Origin: Begonia masoniana
Taxonomy: Eukaryota; Streptophyta; Magnoliopsida; Cucurbitales; Begoniaceae
Reading direction: 5' to 3'
Assembly (NCBI GenBank): GCA_022432975.1
Contig: CM039506.1
Location: 12,342,831 to 12,406,830 of the forward strand
DNA: 64,000 bases
Part shown: positions 46,021 to 57,604 of the stretch, one piece after another
How positions within the stretch are numbered: the first letter of the stretch is position 1
Layout of the letters: each line of letters starts with the position of its first letter
The notes under the pieces: model-generated
Seen by the model: the letters and a program-made list of their open reading frames with translations, nothing else
Told to the model about the DNA's origin: nothing
Databases searched by the model: none
Translations under genes and position numbers: made by a program

Positions 46021-46387
46021 ACGTTCCTAAGGGATGCGAAGAATGTGATAGGAATCCACCAATCCGCTTTACCTATTCGAGGAAGAATAGAGTCCAACCG
46101 CAGGATTAGTTATATTTTATGTTTTTATATTGTGTTATATTTATTTGAGTTAATTTTTAATAGGAAGTTTATAAGGGACAAAGAGAGAAAACCACTTTCA
46201 AAGGCGGTTAGGAGAGGTTAGAGGGTGGAGGAAACTACATATAGGTTGATGAGGGGAGAAGGAAAGGGGGGAGGAAATGGAAAAGGGAGAGTGGCAGAGA
46301 CTCTAGAATTTTTCTGTAAATAGTTTATGTATTGTAAAGTGTACTGTTGTTGTTTTTACAGTATCTTTGAATAGGATCCCTAACAGA

Positions 46388-47764
46388 ATGTTAACTAGAG
46401 CTGAAGCACAAAAGGAATTAATGTCGGATTGGCAGAAAGAATTGAATAAAGTAAGAGAGGAGTTACAGAAGATATCAATCATGGAAAAAACGATCCTGTT
46501 AATGCAGAAACAATTATCAACGTTGATCGCGAGAACGGAGGAAATGAGTAGTCCAAGGCAGGAGAACCTGACGGGATCAACCGAAGAGCAGCGTCATAAG
46601 AAGTGTGGGGGCGAAATGACGATTACGAATAGAAACTACTTACCGAGGAAATTAGAGCTGCCAATTTTTTTTAGAGAGGAAGTAGAAGGATGGATTTTTA
46701 GAGTTGAACGCTATTTCTCGGTGAATCGTCTTTCTGAAGAAGAAAAGGTGGAAGCAGCAACCGTATGTTTCGAAGGACCGGCGTTGTCTTGGTTTCGGTG
46801 GGAGAATAGAGTTAGACCATTTCGGACGTGGACGGAGTTGAAACAAAAATTGACGGAGAGATTTCGCATGAAGCAAGAAGGAATGAGTTGTGATAGGCTG
46901 TTAACATTGAAACAGGAAGGATCAGTGGTGGAGTATCGGATTAAATTTGAGATGCTTATCTTCAGTTTGGTAGGGATACCAGAAGAGGTATTAATTAGCG
47001 CCTACTTTAATGGTCTGAAGAACGAGATTAAAGGAGACGTCAGATTTATGAGCCCGGACGGGTTAAGAGAACTAATGCAATTCTCACAGATGGTAGAGAA
47101 CAAAAACCTGTTGTTCCGATCAACAACGACAAGTAGTTATAAAAGTGTTCGGAGATATATTCCAGAGAATACGAACGATAGTTATCGAAATGTTCATGAA
47201 GTTTCTACTAAACCTCAGGGAACATTAAAAACGGAGATTCCACGGAGGAGATTAACAGAAGCTGAAATGCAAATAAGAAGAGATAAGAGATTATGTTATC
47301 GGTGTGATGAGAAGTTCACTCCGGGACATCTTTGTAAGAAAAAAATGTTGCAGGTTTTGATTTTGGAGGATGGGGACGGAGAAAATGGTAATATTGCGAT
47401 TGAGGAATGTGGGGAAGAAGAAGATATAACTCAACCGAATACGGTAGAGTTATCATTAAATTCCATCAGTGGTATACAGACACTGAGGACGATACGGTTG
47501 AAAGGAAGGATCCAAGGGAAAGAAGTTGTGGTGATGATAAATAGTGGAGCTACACACAACTTTATCTCTCGCATACTCGTTCGGGAAAAGGAATTATCAG
47601 TACAAGACACCAGCCCATATGAGATATCAATGGGAAATGGAAATTCGTTGAGAGGGACAGGCATTTGTAGAAATGTATTGCTGGAATTACCTGAATTAGA
47701 AGTGCGAGAGGAGTTTCTACCCATTGAATTAGGCAATACAGACGTTATATTGGGCATGCGATGA
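46388..47764 (+). pseudogene. G3 gag and protease
   Basis: Long open frame; ATG 46388 (MLTRAEAQKEL) is a reasonable start, and the frame is open from 46367. An N-terminal coiled-coil-like stretch precedes the capsid (GWIFRVERYFSV, FEGPALSWFRW). A short CCHC-like knuckle (CYRCDEKFTPGHLC) sits near 47295-47340, with the protease near 47535. The protease active site reads INSGATHNF where DSGATHNF is expected: codon 47540-47542 is AAT instead of GAT, so the catalytic Asp is Asn. TGA at 47762-47764 lies where this family has Trp after GMQ or GMR. Gag itself is intact, but the protease is not. Confidence 0.88.
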
Positions 47765-50700
47765 CTGGAGTCTATTGGGGACATGCACGTGGACTGGAAA
47801 AAGAAAGTCATGAAATGGAAGGGTGACCATAAATTGATAGAGATAAGAGGAGATCCTAGTTTGGATAAGCGGTCTATTTCATTAAAATTAATGATGAAGA
47901 GCTTGAGGAAAGAGAGACAAGCTATATTAGTTCATTTCGGAAACTTAGAAGGAAATGATGAACAGGACTTGTATAAGAGGGAAGCTTCCATCACAGTGTT
48001 GTGTAAATATCAAGAGGTGTTCTCTCTGCCGAACTGGTTACCTCCAAGTTGGCAACATGAGCATCAAATTGTGCTTAAAGAAGGAACAATACCAGTAAAT
48101 TTTAGACCATATAGGTATCCAGTGATACAAAAAGATGAAATCGAAATGTTAGTGGGAGAAATGTTGTCGGCTGGGATAATACAACCCAGCTCTAGTCTTT
48201 TCTCAAGTCCTATTATTTTGGTGAAAAAAAGACAACAGTTGGCGATTTTGTATTGATTACAAAGCGTTGAACATGGAAACGGTGAAGGATAAATTTCCCA
48301 TCCCAGTAATTGAAGAATGGTTGGATGAGTTGTTTGGTGCCAAAGTATTTTCTAAACTGGATTTGAAATCTGGTTATCACCAGATTAGAGTAAAGCAAGA
48401 GGATGTGCATAAGACAGATTTTCGAACTCACGAAGGGCATTATGAGTTTTTAGTAATACCTTTCGGCCTCACTAACGCCTCTTCCACTTTTCAATCACTG
48501 ATGAATAAGCTGTTTCATAAGTATTTCCGAAAATTTTTACTAGTATTTTTCGACGACATCTTAATTTACAGTAGGTCATGGGAGGAACACCTACAACATC
48601 TGAAGATTACGTTGAAGATCTTGGTAGAAGAGAAACTGTTCATCAATGAAAAGAAATGTTCATTTGCAAAACGGGAGTTAGATTATCTGGGTTATGTAAT
48701 ATCGGATCATGGAGTCGCAGTGGATCAAAGTAAAGTGGCGACAATTCGTGATTGGCCGGTGCCTAGTTCACTGAAACAGTTACGCGGCTTTCTGGGTTTA
48801 ACGGGGTACTATTGGAGATTTGTTTCGGGATATGGGTCAATTGCCTTACCCTTTACAGAATAGTTGAAAAAGGATAAGTTTGCGTGGAATGATGAAGCGG
48901 AGTTCGCGTTTAAAAAATTGAAGATTGCTATGTGTTCAGTTCCTGTTTTAGCACTTCCGAATTTTGAAGAAGTTTTTGTATTAGAAACGGATGCGTCGGG
49001 AATTGGTTTAGGAGCAGTATTGATGCAGAACAAGAGACCGATAGCTTTTTTCAGTTAACAGTTATTGAAGCAAAATAAGTTGAAGTCGGTCTATGAAAGA
49101 GAAGTGATGGCGATTGTTTTAGCGATTCAAAAGTGGAGGCCATATTTGTCGGGGAGACATTTCATCGTTAGAATAGATCAAAGGAGTTTGAAGTTTTTGT
49201 TGGAGTAGAGGTTGGTGGCTCCAGAACATCAAAAATGGCTTATTAAAATTCTAGGCTATGATTTTGAAGTCCAGTATAAATCAGGATGTGAAAATAAAGC
49301 GGCATATAGTCTTTCTAGGAAAGAAGACAGTAACCAAGAGCTAATGAATTTGAATGTAGCGTTCACGTAGAGTTTAATTTCGAGGGACGAGTTGGAGGAG
49401 GGAATGTTAGAAGATGAGAGATTGAAGACGATTAAGCAGGGACTGTTACAGAGCGATGGAAGTAAATCAAAGTTCGTCGTACATGAGGATCAACTTTTTT
49501 ATAAGAACAGAAAAGTGATTTCTCGATTATCACCAGTGATTCCAAAGATACTGGAGCTTTTTCATGATAGTCCTCTGGGGAATATGGAGGGATTACGAAG
49601 ACGTACAGGAGAGTGGTCGGCGAACTCTTCTGGTTTGGAATGCGAGGTGATGTGGAAAAGTATGTGCGTAATTGCTCTGTTTGTCAGAAGAATAAGTATG
49701 AGACTTTGTCTCCGGCGGGACTTCTACAAGCACTTCCCATTCCGAGCGATATATGGGAGGATATTTCAATGGATTTTATTGAAAAACTACTGAAGTCTAA
49801 TGGTTTTGACACAATTATGGTGGTGGTGGATCGACTGAGTAAGTACAGTCATTTTGTGGGTCTAAAGCATCCGTATTCAGCACCTACAGTGGGTGAAAAA
49901 TTTTTGCAGAATGTTTTCAGGTTGCATGGTTTGCCTAAGTCTATCGTTTCTGATAGAGATAAAATATTTGTGAGTGCGTTTTGGAAAGAGTTGTGGCGTT
50001 TACAGGGGACGACTCTGAAGTTTAGTTCTGCCTACCATCCTCAAACGGATGGGCAATCGGAGGTGGTTAATCGTACGCTGGAGACGTACTTGAGATGTTT
50101 CACGGGGGAAAAGCTGAAGGAGTGGAGTCGTTGGTTGTATTGGGCCGAATACTGGTATAATTCTACATATCAGTTGGTGATTGGTATGAGCCCATTTAAA
50201 GCAGTTTATAAAAGAGATCCCCCTTCTTTATTATGGGGTGAAAAGGTGATTCCTGTAGTGTCGGCAGTCGAAGAGCAGCTGCAAGAGAGGGATGAAGTTC
50301 TGAAGATGTTGAAATCTCATCTCAATCGAGCTCAATAGTTGATGATTCAGGTGGCGAATAAAAAAAAGAAGAAATTCGAGTACAAGATTGGAGATAAAGT
50401 TTGGTTGAAGTTTCAGCGGTACCGACAGAAATCGGTGGCTACAAAGGGCAGCCAGAAGCTTACTTCCAGGTTTGTCGGTCCGTTTGAAATCATTAAGAGA
50501 ATCGGAAAAGTAGCGTACAAATTATTGTTGCCGGAGTCGGCTAAGATTCATCTGGTTTTTCATGTATCGTTGTTAAAGCCAGCAAAAGGGGAGTTCTTGG
50601 ACCCGGTTCCTCTGCCGAAAGAATTGCAAACAGAGGGTGAGGATAAAAGAGAACCTGAATCGTTGTTAGAAGTTAAATCTTCTTTGGGGAATCATCAGCT

Positions 50701-50878
50701 TGATTTGGTTTTGATTAAATGGAAAGGGGCGCCATCCCTTGAAGCCCCGTGGGAAGCTTTTGAGGATGTTAATCAACAGTTTCCAGATTTCAACCTTGAG
50801 GACAATGTTTGTTTTTGGCAGTGGAGTAATGTTAAGCCCGATATTAGATTTACGTATTCTAGGAGAATTAAGATGTAA
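47765..50878 (+). pseudogene. G3 pol: RT, RNase H, integrase, chromodomain, running into the 3' LTR
   Basis: RT starts near 48040 (HEHQIVLKEGT). A frameshift near 48230 leads into RT 48267-48863, with intact [11 protein letters not shown]. RNase H follows ([14 protein letters not shown], 48985). Stops lie near 48862, 49056, 49206 and 49370. Integrase zinc domain frames shift near 49615, and HHCC ends in CSVCQKNKYE. The core (49780-50340) holds VDRLSKYSHF, SDRDKIF and HPQTDGQSE, then a TAG near 50336. The GPFEI module and chromodomain (LVLIKWKG..EAPWEAF) end in a TAA at 50876-50878, 49 bases inside the 3' LTR. Confidence 0.88.
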
Positions 50879-51096
50879 AAGAATAGATGTAAAGTAGCTG
50901 TAGGAAGCTGTTTTGAGCGGTTTAACAAATATAGTTACAGCAGTTAGGAAAAATAAAAATAAATGAAGAGAAGAAGGAGGAGGGAAGTCAGTTTTTGGGA
51001 GTTGAAAATCTTGGCGGGAAAGGGTGGGTCTCTCGATCAACCTAAAGTCTGTATGTTTTTTTTCGTTCTTTGAATAAAAGTAGGAAGTCTCTATCA
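50830..51096 (+). repeat. G3 3' LTR
   Basis: 267 bp, starts TGTTAAGCCCGATATTAG, ends CTCTATCA. It carries a ~12-bp insertion (AAAGAATAGATG near 50878) relative to the 5' copy. The purine-rich GCAGTGGAGTAA (50818-50829) just before it is the likely plus-strand primer site. Confidence 0.87.
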
Positions 51097-51335
51097 TTTA
51101 GCTGTTATATATATTCTCAAATATAAATTGTAAATAATTAGCTTTTAATTACGTTTTATCATTTTAGTATAAATATCTGTGATATGTGCATTTCAATGGA
51201 TTGATTGATACAAAAAAAAAAAAACATAACAGTTACAAAATCCTCTTTCCCTTTTCGGCTCCTTCTTCTCCTTCTCTGTCGTCTTTTCCATCATTCTTCT
51301 GAAAATCTCTTCGCATCTCAAATCTCAACTCTGTT

Positions 51336-54300
51336 TGTTTGGTAAGAGAAGTGATGGGACATTTATTTTTTTCTTCTTTAAGTGGATTTGATAAAAAAAT
51401 TTGGAATATTCTTTTCAAAGATCTAATGTGGATTTATCGATGTTTTTGTACTTCCTCAATCTTAGATTATTCTCTTAATGTGAGAATTTGACTATTGTCT
51501 GGACAAATTGACAAAGAATGAATCTTTTCCGAAACTCTTACCATGGTAACATGGCTATATGAGACAAATTTATGTTCATACCTTGTGCCATTTGCAGTTT
51601 TCAAAGTGCTTTATTTATTTTTGTATTTTATCTATTCCATTGATGAAGACTGTGCATGGGAACGACTGGCAGGAGGATCATCAGTATGGACATCGAGAAA
51701 ATGGCTGGAGCAGAAATGTCTTTTTCTTCTCTCTCTATTTACTCTTTTAGGAATGCAGTTATTTATAACTATCATGGTTAAAATAGAGCTCCTTGAAGTT
51801 ATTTTTGTTTGGAAAAAATCTTTGTTTACAGCCTTTTCTGGTTTAAGCTTGTAAAACTTCTTATTCAGGAGGAGACGGGGGAAACTAATGATGGTTGAGA
51901 TACTGTTTGGCAAAAAGAGTCCTTAAAGACCTCACAAGGTATTGACGTTAAACTTTTTCTACTTGAAATTCACAATAGAAACATGCTTCTTATGCTATCC
52001 ATTTTCTTCTGAACTGTGCCAGAGTAGAACATTCCAGTTTGAAGCAGTAGACTGATCTCTAGATCCAACTTTTTGAGGTTGAGTTAGACGATATAATGAT
52101 CTGATCAATCTTTTAATTACTGCTCCTATTTTTACGTCACTAGTTATAGATCATTAGAGATGACTAAAGTTTGGCTCAACATTTTTCATAAATGAAGCAA
52201 TTTACTCTCTAACTATCTTAGAATTCAATCCTCTACCGTAGTAGAATTCACACCAACTTGCTCTAGACAAAGATAAGATAATGATTTGGTGTTTGTATTG
52301 CCATATACGACTTGACTCTAACAATTCTGGAACCTTCCCAAAAGAGATTTCACTTGAGCTATTCTCGTTCTAACAACAGAAGCAGATTCAAGCATTTTTC
52401 GAGTCTCCTGCTAAATGAATGGCATTCTAGAAGCTCTCACTCAAACAAGGACTTCCCCAATACTGTACTAACAGCAGAGCCAGTGGAAGTAAACAACTGG
52501 CATGACACAGTCAAGAGGAATCGAATGCAAATTCTTGCTGCAAGAATGCTTTGTTCTGTAGCAGGGGTAATTCAGGATACATGGCATATCAACTAAAGAC
52601 TATTTTATTAGCATTAGCTTTTCTAGCTGTTTTTGCAATATATAATTGAGGTAAGGAACTCAGATGTTTAATGATTGCATTTATCTTTATGAATAACATT
52701 GGTCTAGCAAGCTAAAATGCATATTTGTAAATTGTGATTTGTCTATGAAGCCATATGCCTTGAGGCTATCTTATAAAAGTCAATATGAAAGATCATTTTG
52801 CGGGAACTATACTGCCAGTTTCGTCTTTTTTATCTCTACGCACAGTTGACGTTATGTAATTTTGCCTACTAGCTATCATAGTTAGACAAACGTGATTATG
52901 TTATTTAAACTCTTAGCGTTCATTTGAGACAAATGATAGTTATTTTAGATTCTGAAAAAAATATTCTGATGAAGTGGTGATTGGGTCTAAGCTGGACCCT
53001 TCTGCAGATGAGCCAGCTGACTTGTCACAAGCTTTGATTGGTCCCATGAGAGGGCTACGAAATTGACTGTGGTGAAGGAAAGAGGGTCTGTAGAAGAGAT
53101 GAATATGGCCTCGGTGGAACTTCCAGTTCTTCTGCTTTGAACATATTTTTCGTTGCTGAAATCAAGCATTGTGGCCAAGAAGAGGTCTCAGGAATGGATT
53201 CCATAACTGGCTCTAGGTGTGAATTCTGTACCTATTCTCCTTCTTGGTCGGATTTACCCGGTTAACACTTGTCCAATTTTGTTTATAATGCTTTGTGGCT
53301 AATTGCAATCAGTCTTTGGATCTGAAAGTTGAACTACCCACACACACACGCGACTACAAAATAAAGTGGAAAACTGTTTATATAATACAAATTGGGTAGA
53401 AAAATAGAGGACAAAATGAATGGGAACTTGAAGATGTCGAAAAAGAGAAATTTTAATTAAAAAATATAAATAAATAAAGTAGGTGAAAATGAAAGTAGGT
53501 GCACTTGAGAAAGGCAAGGAAAAATCCCTTCTAATGTGAAAAACATTGCTTTGTTTGAGTCTTGCAATTTCAATAATTAACACCGAATCCGACAAGAATT
53601 ATTGTATAAAAAATAAACGACACATCAAAATGTAAGATCACACCGTAAGTTTATCATTAACTTTTGAAAACACGAACAAATGAGAGGAAAAATCGATTTT
53701 TAATGAAAAAATAATATCGAAATAATCGAAAGTAGGTGTGATTGTGGACTTTTTAAGGCAATGAAAATCCCTTTTACCTATTTCTAATCAAATGTGGAAA
53801 ACATTGCCCAAGTTTAAGTTTTGTTCTATTTCAACTAAAAACACAAGAAATAAAAATGGGAAAGTAATAGTCTCCATCTTTCAATACTTAACTTAGTGAC
53901 CATTTCCATGCAAATGCAATCTTTCTTTTTCAATTATAATATCATTTTATTTTCTTTTTTTATTGAAGGAGAGACACTGAGAGAGAGAGACGTGCCTAAA
54001 AGTGATAAGATTTCATTTCCTCCACTAAAAATAATTTAACAAAACATCGTCGTCGTCATCATCATCAAATTGAGAAGAACTACTTTTTGTTTTTATTCCA
54101 AAGGAATATTATTAATCCTTCTAGGGAAATCTCATTAATAAATAAATATTTCTTTTTGGGCATCAATATCTATGTTGAAGGAAGAATCCAATAAAGAATT
54201 GAAGAAGATACCTGATTTGAGCCACATGTCACCCACAATTGAAATGACATTACCCTTTCTCTCTTATCCTAAACCAATCAACACCAAGACCATAAAATAA

Positions 54301-54634
54301 TAAAAAATATTTCAATAATTTTTTTTAATCCCCATAAATATGAATAAAAGCCCTTTTTTGCCCATCTTTGTGGGGTGTTCTATATTTTTAGCCAAGCAAA
54401 AGCACCCCCTTTTTTCATGCACTTTTAGATATGGTTCTAATCTTTCAACTCTTCCTTTTACCCTTTTCTTTTTAATGCAAAAGAGTTTCGATGGTCGAGT
54501 TATAGTTTGTCAAAGAAATTTTCTTTTTTATTTGAATTCACGAATAGATGATGTCATCCAAGAAAACTCGAACTTAAGCTTAAGGTGTAGATTTAAATGT
54601 TTAGAACTTAATTATTATGCAATTTTCAAACCAT
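51336..54634. other. Noncoding flank of Copia C, unidentified
   Basis: No recognisable gene. Less AT-rich patches at 51630-51730, 52310-52600 and 52990-53210 have short open stretches that could be decayed exons; one acceptor-like CTTCTGCAG is near 53007. None resembles a family I know. 53300-54340 is AT-rich with A/T homopolymers. Confidence 0.45.
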
Positions 54635-54642
54635 ATAATATA

Positions 54643-55498
54643 AGGTTTTTTTTTAAACTATAAAGTATGGATTTAAAAAAAAAAAACCCTTAAAGTTTAC
54701 TATTCATTGAACCAAACCTCAAAGTGTCATAAATAGGCAAGTTGAACCTTGAAGGGGGGTGAGGAGGCCGGCCTCTCACGCTAAATGAAAAATTAATTTT
54801 TTAAAAAAATACTAAATAATATTCAATTTACTTGAAATTTTCGTGATTTTCTAAAACTTGTACGAGTTATTATAATTTTAGATAATTATTGTATATAATA
54901 ATTATAATAAATCGTACAAGTGTTATAAAATCACAAACATTTTTGGCTTATTTTCTCATGATGTAAGGAGCATGTGGTAAAAATTGCAAGTAAATTGAAT
55001 ATTTTTTGGTATTTTTTTAAAATTAATTTATAAGGAACCCTCGTTCCTTCTTTACTTTATAAATTAATTTTAAATAAATATCAAACGATACTCAATTTAC
55101 TTGAAATTTTTACCACATGTTCACCACATAATGAAAAGATAATTTGAAAATTATCGTGATTTTCTAACACTTGTACGATTTATTATAACTGTTTTATAAA
55201 ATAATTAACTAAACTTATAGTAAATCGTACAAGTTTTATAAAATCACGATAATTTTCAAATTATCTTCCCATGATGTGGAAAACATGTGGTAAAAATTTC
55301 AAATAAATTGAATACCGTTTGATATTTTTTTAAAAATTAATTTGTCATTTAGTGTGAGAGGAGTTGGACCGGCTCTCACCCCCCTCAAGGTTCGAATTGC
55401 CTATTTATGATACTTTGAGATTTGGTTCGATGAATAGTAAACTTTAAGGGTTTTTTTTAAAAAAATTCATTCTTAAAGGTTTAAAAAAAAAAAAACTT
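54643..55498. mobile_element. Foldback/MITE element with long inverted repeats (856 bp)
   Basis: Arms of over 100 bp: left AAACCCTTAAAGTTTACTAT and CATAAATAGGCAA (54685-54755) pair with the right segment 55385-55465 in reverse complement. Inner inverted copies of ACTTGTACGA and AAATCACGATAATTTTCAAA nest inside (54850-55260). Flanked by ATAATATA on both sides (54635-54642 and 55499-55506); because the area is AT-rich, this duplication is suggestive rather than proven. No coding capacity. Confidence 0.75.
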
Positions 55499-55506
55499 AT
55501 AATATA

Positions 55507-56535
55507 TGTCACGCTAAGAACTTTACAAGGTTTGTAAATTTTTAATCATCAAACCTAACTTCCTTTGTGGGGTCTTCTATGTTTTAAGCCAATCAAAATT
55601 CTCCCCTTTAGACATACACTAACAATTGGTTCACTTACCTTTTTTACGATGTATACTTTTTTAAAAGAAATAATGAGAATATATATAATTGTTATTTTTT
55701 GTACAAAATTAATTTTAGATGATGAGGTGTGAAAGTAAAGACCTTTAATTTTGACCAAAATATCACAAGAGATTTGTTTTAGGTTCAAGATATTTTCTTT
55801 TCTTACAAGTATACAAAAAAAGAACACCTTTTTAGACTTTTTTTTTCCAATAAAATGTGATTGAATATAACCCTACAATATTAACAATATCTCATGGAAA
55901 TTTCATTCATTTTTCAATAAAAAAGAGAAAATTAAAAGTTTAACTTATAAAATATTCAAACTAGAACTCAGAAACAATAAGTTGTAAGAAATTCAATTAG
56001 TAAGTTGTTAATACGTGGAGTCCCTCAGTGCTCCAGTACAATATTTTTTGTTTTGTGTCGGATACCACACGGATTTAATCCTAGGGTTAACTCAAAATGC
56101 GTTGTACTAAGTAAGAAATAAAATTTTATTTATAAACCACTCAATTTTCACTCTCCCAATCGATGTAAGATTGTGCACCTCTATTAGTATGAGTGACCTT
56201 CCCAATTAACAAAATTTTAGATCGTAGTTGCCTTCATATAACAGACTGTTACATAATCTATCTTTATTTTTATCCTTAAACTTAAACTTCTATCCATTTC
56301 TAGTATGAAGAAAATTGACGAGCGTGACTCTATTGGAGTAGTTTGATGTAACCATGGTCAGGTACTTAATCTTTTGTTTCTCTCTTTAAATCAATGTCGG
56401 GTTAAAATTCCAAAAGAGAAAGTAAGAACTTAAAATGAAACGCGGATCATAATCCTTATATAATCAATTATATTATTGATATTTTGCCTATGCTCAATAG
56501 ACTTAACTCATATTATCATATATATTATAATCTCA
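55507..56535. other. AT-rich intergenic DNA
   Basis: No gene, RNA or repeat that I can support. Confidence 0.5.
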
Positions 56536-56542
56536 ATAACAT

Positions 56543-56718
56543 AAGAGTGATGCTAGATTTACATTATGATATTACAATCTAATTTTACCTCTTGACTTGG
56601 TACTTCACGATCATTGATTAATTTAATAATGAATAAATAGTTAAAATAACACACAATTGCACCAATTAACGAACGTTGCATCAAAATGAAAAATTAGAAA
56701 GTAAATATAACATTGCTT
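56543..56718. mobile_element. Hairpin MITE 1 (176 bp)
   Basis: Inverted ends AAGAGTGATGCTAGATTTAC (left) and AAGCAATGTTATATTTAC (reverse complement of right), with 7-bp duplication ATAACAT (56536-56542 and 56719-56725). Same end type as the neighbouring MITE 2. Confidence 0.7.
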
Positions 56719-56821
56719 ATAACATAATTCATTTAATGATTGTTTTTTTATGAATTTTACATCATTTAATTATGATGCATGATACATCATGTGTAGCTTG
56801 TTGATATATTAAAATTATATA

Positions 56822-57008
56822 AAGAGTAACGTTACGTTTACTTTTTTATTCTAGTCTCTTAAAATACTTGTTGACGTGTTAAATAATTATTGATATAATT
56901 AATATACTAAATTAAAAATTAATTATTATATTAATTGCACCAATTATTATTTGACACATCGAGTATTTTAAGATAATATAATAAAAAAATAAATGTAAAA
57001 TTATTCTT
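56822..57008. mobile_element. Hairpin MITE 2 (187 bp)
   Basis: Almost the whole element is one imperfect hairpin: left arm AAGAGTAACGTTACGTTTAC..CTTAAAATACTTG, right arm as reverse complement AAGAATAATTTTACATTTAT..CTTAAAATACTCG. The flanks are AT-only, so the duplication (about ATATA) is uncertain. Confidence 0.72.
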
Positions 57009-57343
57009 ATATAAAATTTATAAACACTTGTCACATATAAGGAAAAGAGAGAAGAGGTAAGCATAGTTGTTGATAAGATTCAAATGGAGGAGCGTATGCA
57101 TACATAAAATTAAATTTGAATTTCCAGAAAACAATGGTTTGATTTTTATGATGACGTGGACGAGTTTGAACGCGTAAAGTGCGAAAGACTTTTGATTTTT
57201 TGCACTTTTTATTCTGCCCACCATTGTCGTATTCTTCGAATAGCTTGGAGGAGAATTTGTTTATAAGTTTACATCGTCTTCCTCCATTGTTACACCTCCT
57301 TTCTCTCACTACTATTCTCTCTTTCTCTCTCTACACAGAAAAC

Positions 57344-57570
57344 ATGACTTTAACGTTACGTTCATCGACTTCTTTCATCAGTCTGAAAGACAATTCGAAA
57401 TCCTCCTTCAAAAAACCAGAAAGCCACACCAGCGTCATCTTCTTCAACAAAATCAACCAGCCAACCCATTTCCGAGCTCGGATCGGGGCAAAACAGACAC
57501 AGTTTTACAACAAGATGACGACGGCGGAAGAGAACAGGACTGCCAGGAGAGAGCTTCTTCTCTTCAATGG
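57344..57570 (+). CDS. Putative first exon of a plastid-targeted protein (partial or truncated)
   Basis: ATG 57344 follows a CT-rich leader (57300-57340), normal for plant promoters. The 75 codons to 57570 are rich in Ser, Thr, Lys and Arg with few acidic residues, like a chloroplast transit peptide, and end in a TARRELLLF-like stretch resembling the start of lumenal-protein signal regions. I do not recognise the mature protein. The frame runs into a 32-nt A tract without a clear splice donor, so it is either a broken gene or an exon whose donor lies beyond the tract. Confidence 0.4.

Positions 57571-57602
<32 letters not shown>
57571..57602 (+). repeat. A(32) homopolymer tract
   Basis: 32 A directly after the exon-like sequence, a possible retroposition tail or slippage product. 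Confidence 0.9.

Positions 57603-57604
<2 letters not shown>

Larger units (their letters stand above)
45752..51096 (+). mobile_element. Ty3/gypsy chromovirus G3 (Reina-like)
   Basis: 5345 bp on the plus strand: LTR 45752-46004, primer site 46008-46020, gag-protease, RT, RNase H, integrase with C-terminal chromodomain, LTR 50830-51096. Duplication GTTAG/TTTAG, one base changed. Short LTRs, a single-ORF layout and a classical chromodomain suggest a Reina-like chromovirus, unlike G1 and G2. Confidence 0.88.
41356..51330 (+). mobile_element. Copia element C, with chromovirus G3 in its 3' LTR
   Basis: 5' LTR 41356-41578, primer site 41579-41590, decayed gag-pol to 45738, purine tract GAGAGGGGA (45737-45745), 3' LTR begun at 45746-45751, interrupted by G3 (45752-51096), and completed at 51102-51330. 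Duplication CTGTT is perfect (41351-41355 and 51331-51335). Excluding G3, the element is about 4.6 kb, usual for a compact plant Copia; an Ale/Retrofit-like lineage is my guess from RNase H. Confidence 0.88.
45746..51330 (+). repeat. Copia C 3' LTR, split by G3
   Basis: First 6 bases TGTTAG at 45746-45751; the remainder from 51102 (CTGTTATATATATTCTC) to 51330. Bases 51097-51101 (TTTAG) are the right copy of the G3 target duplication (left GTTAG, 45747-45751). Confidence 0.85.
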
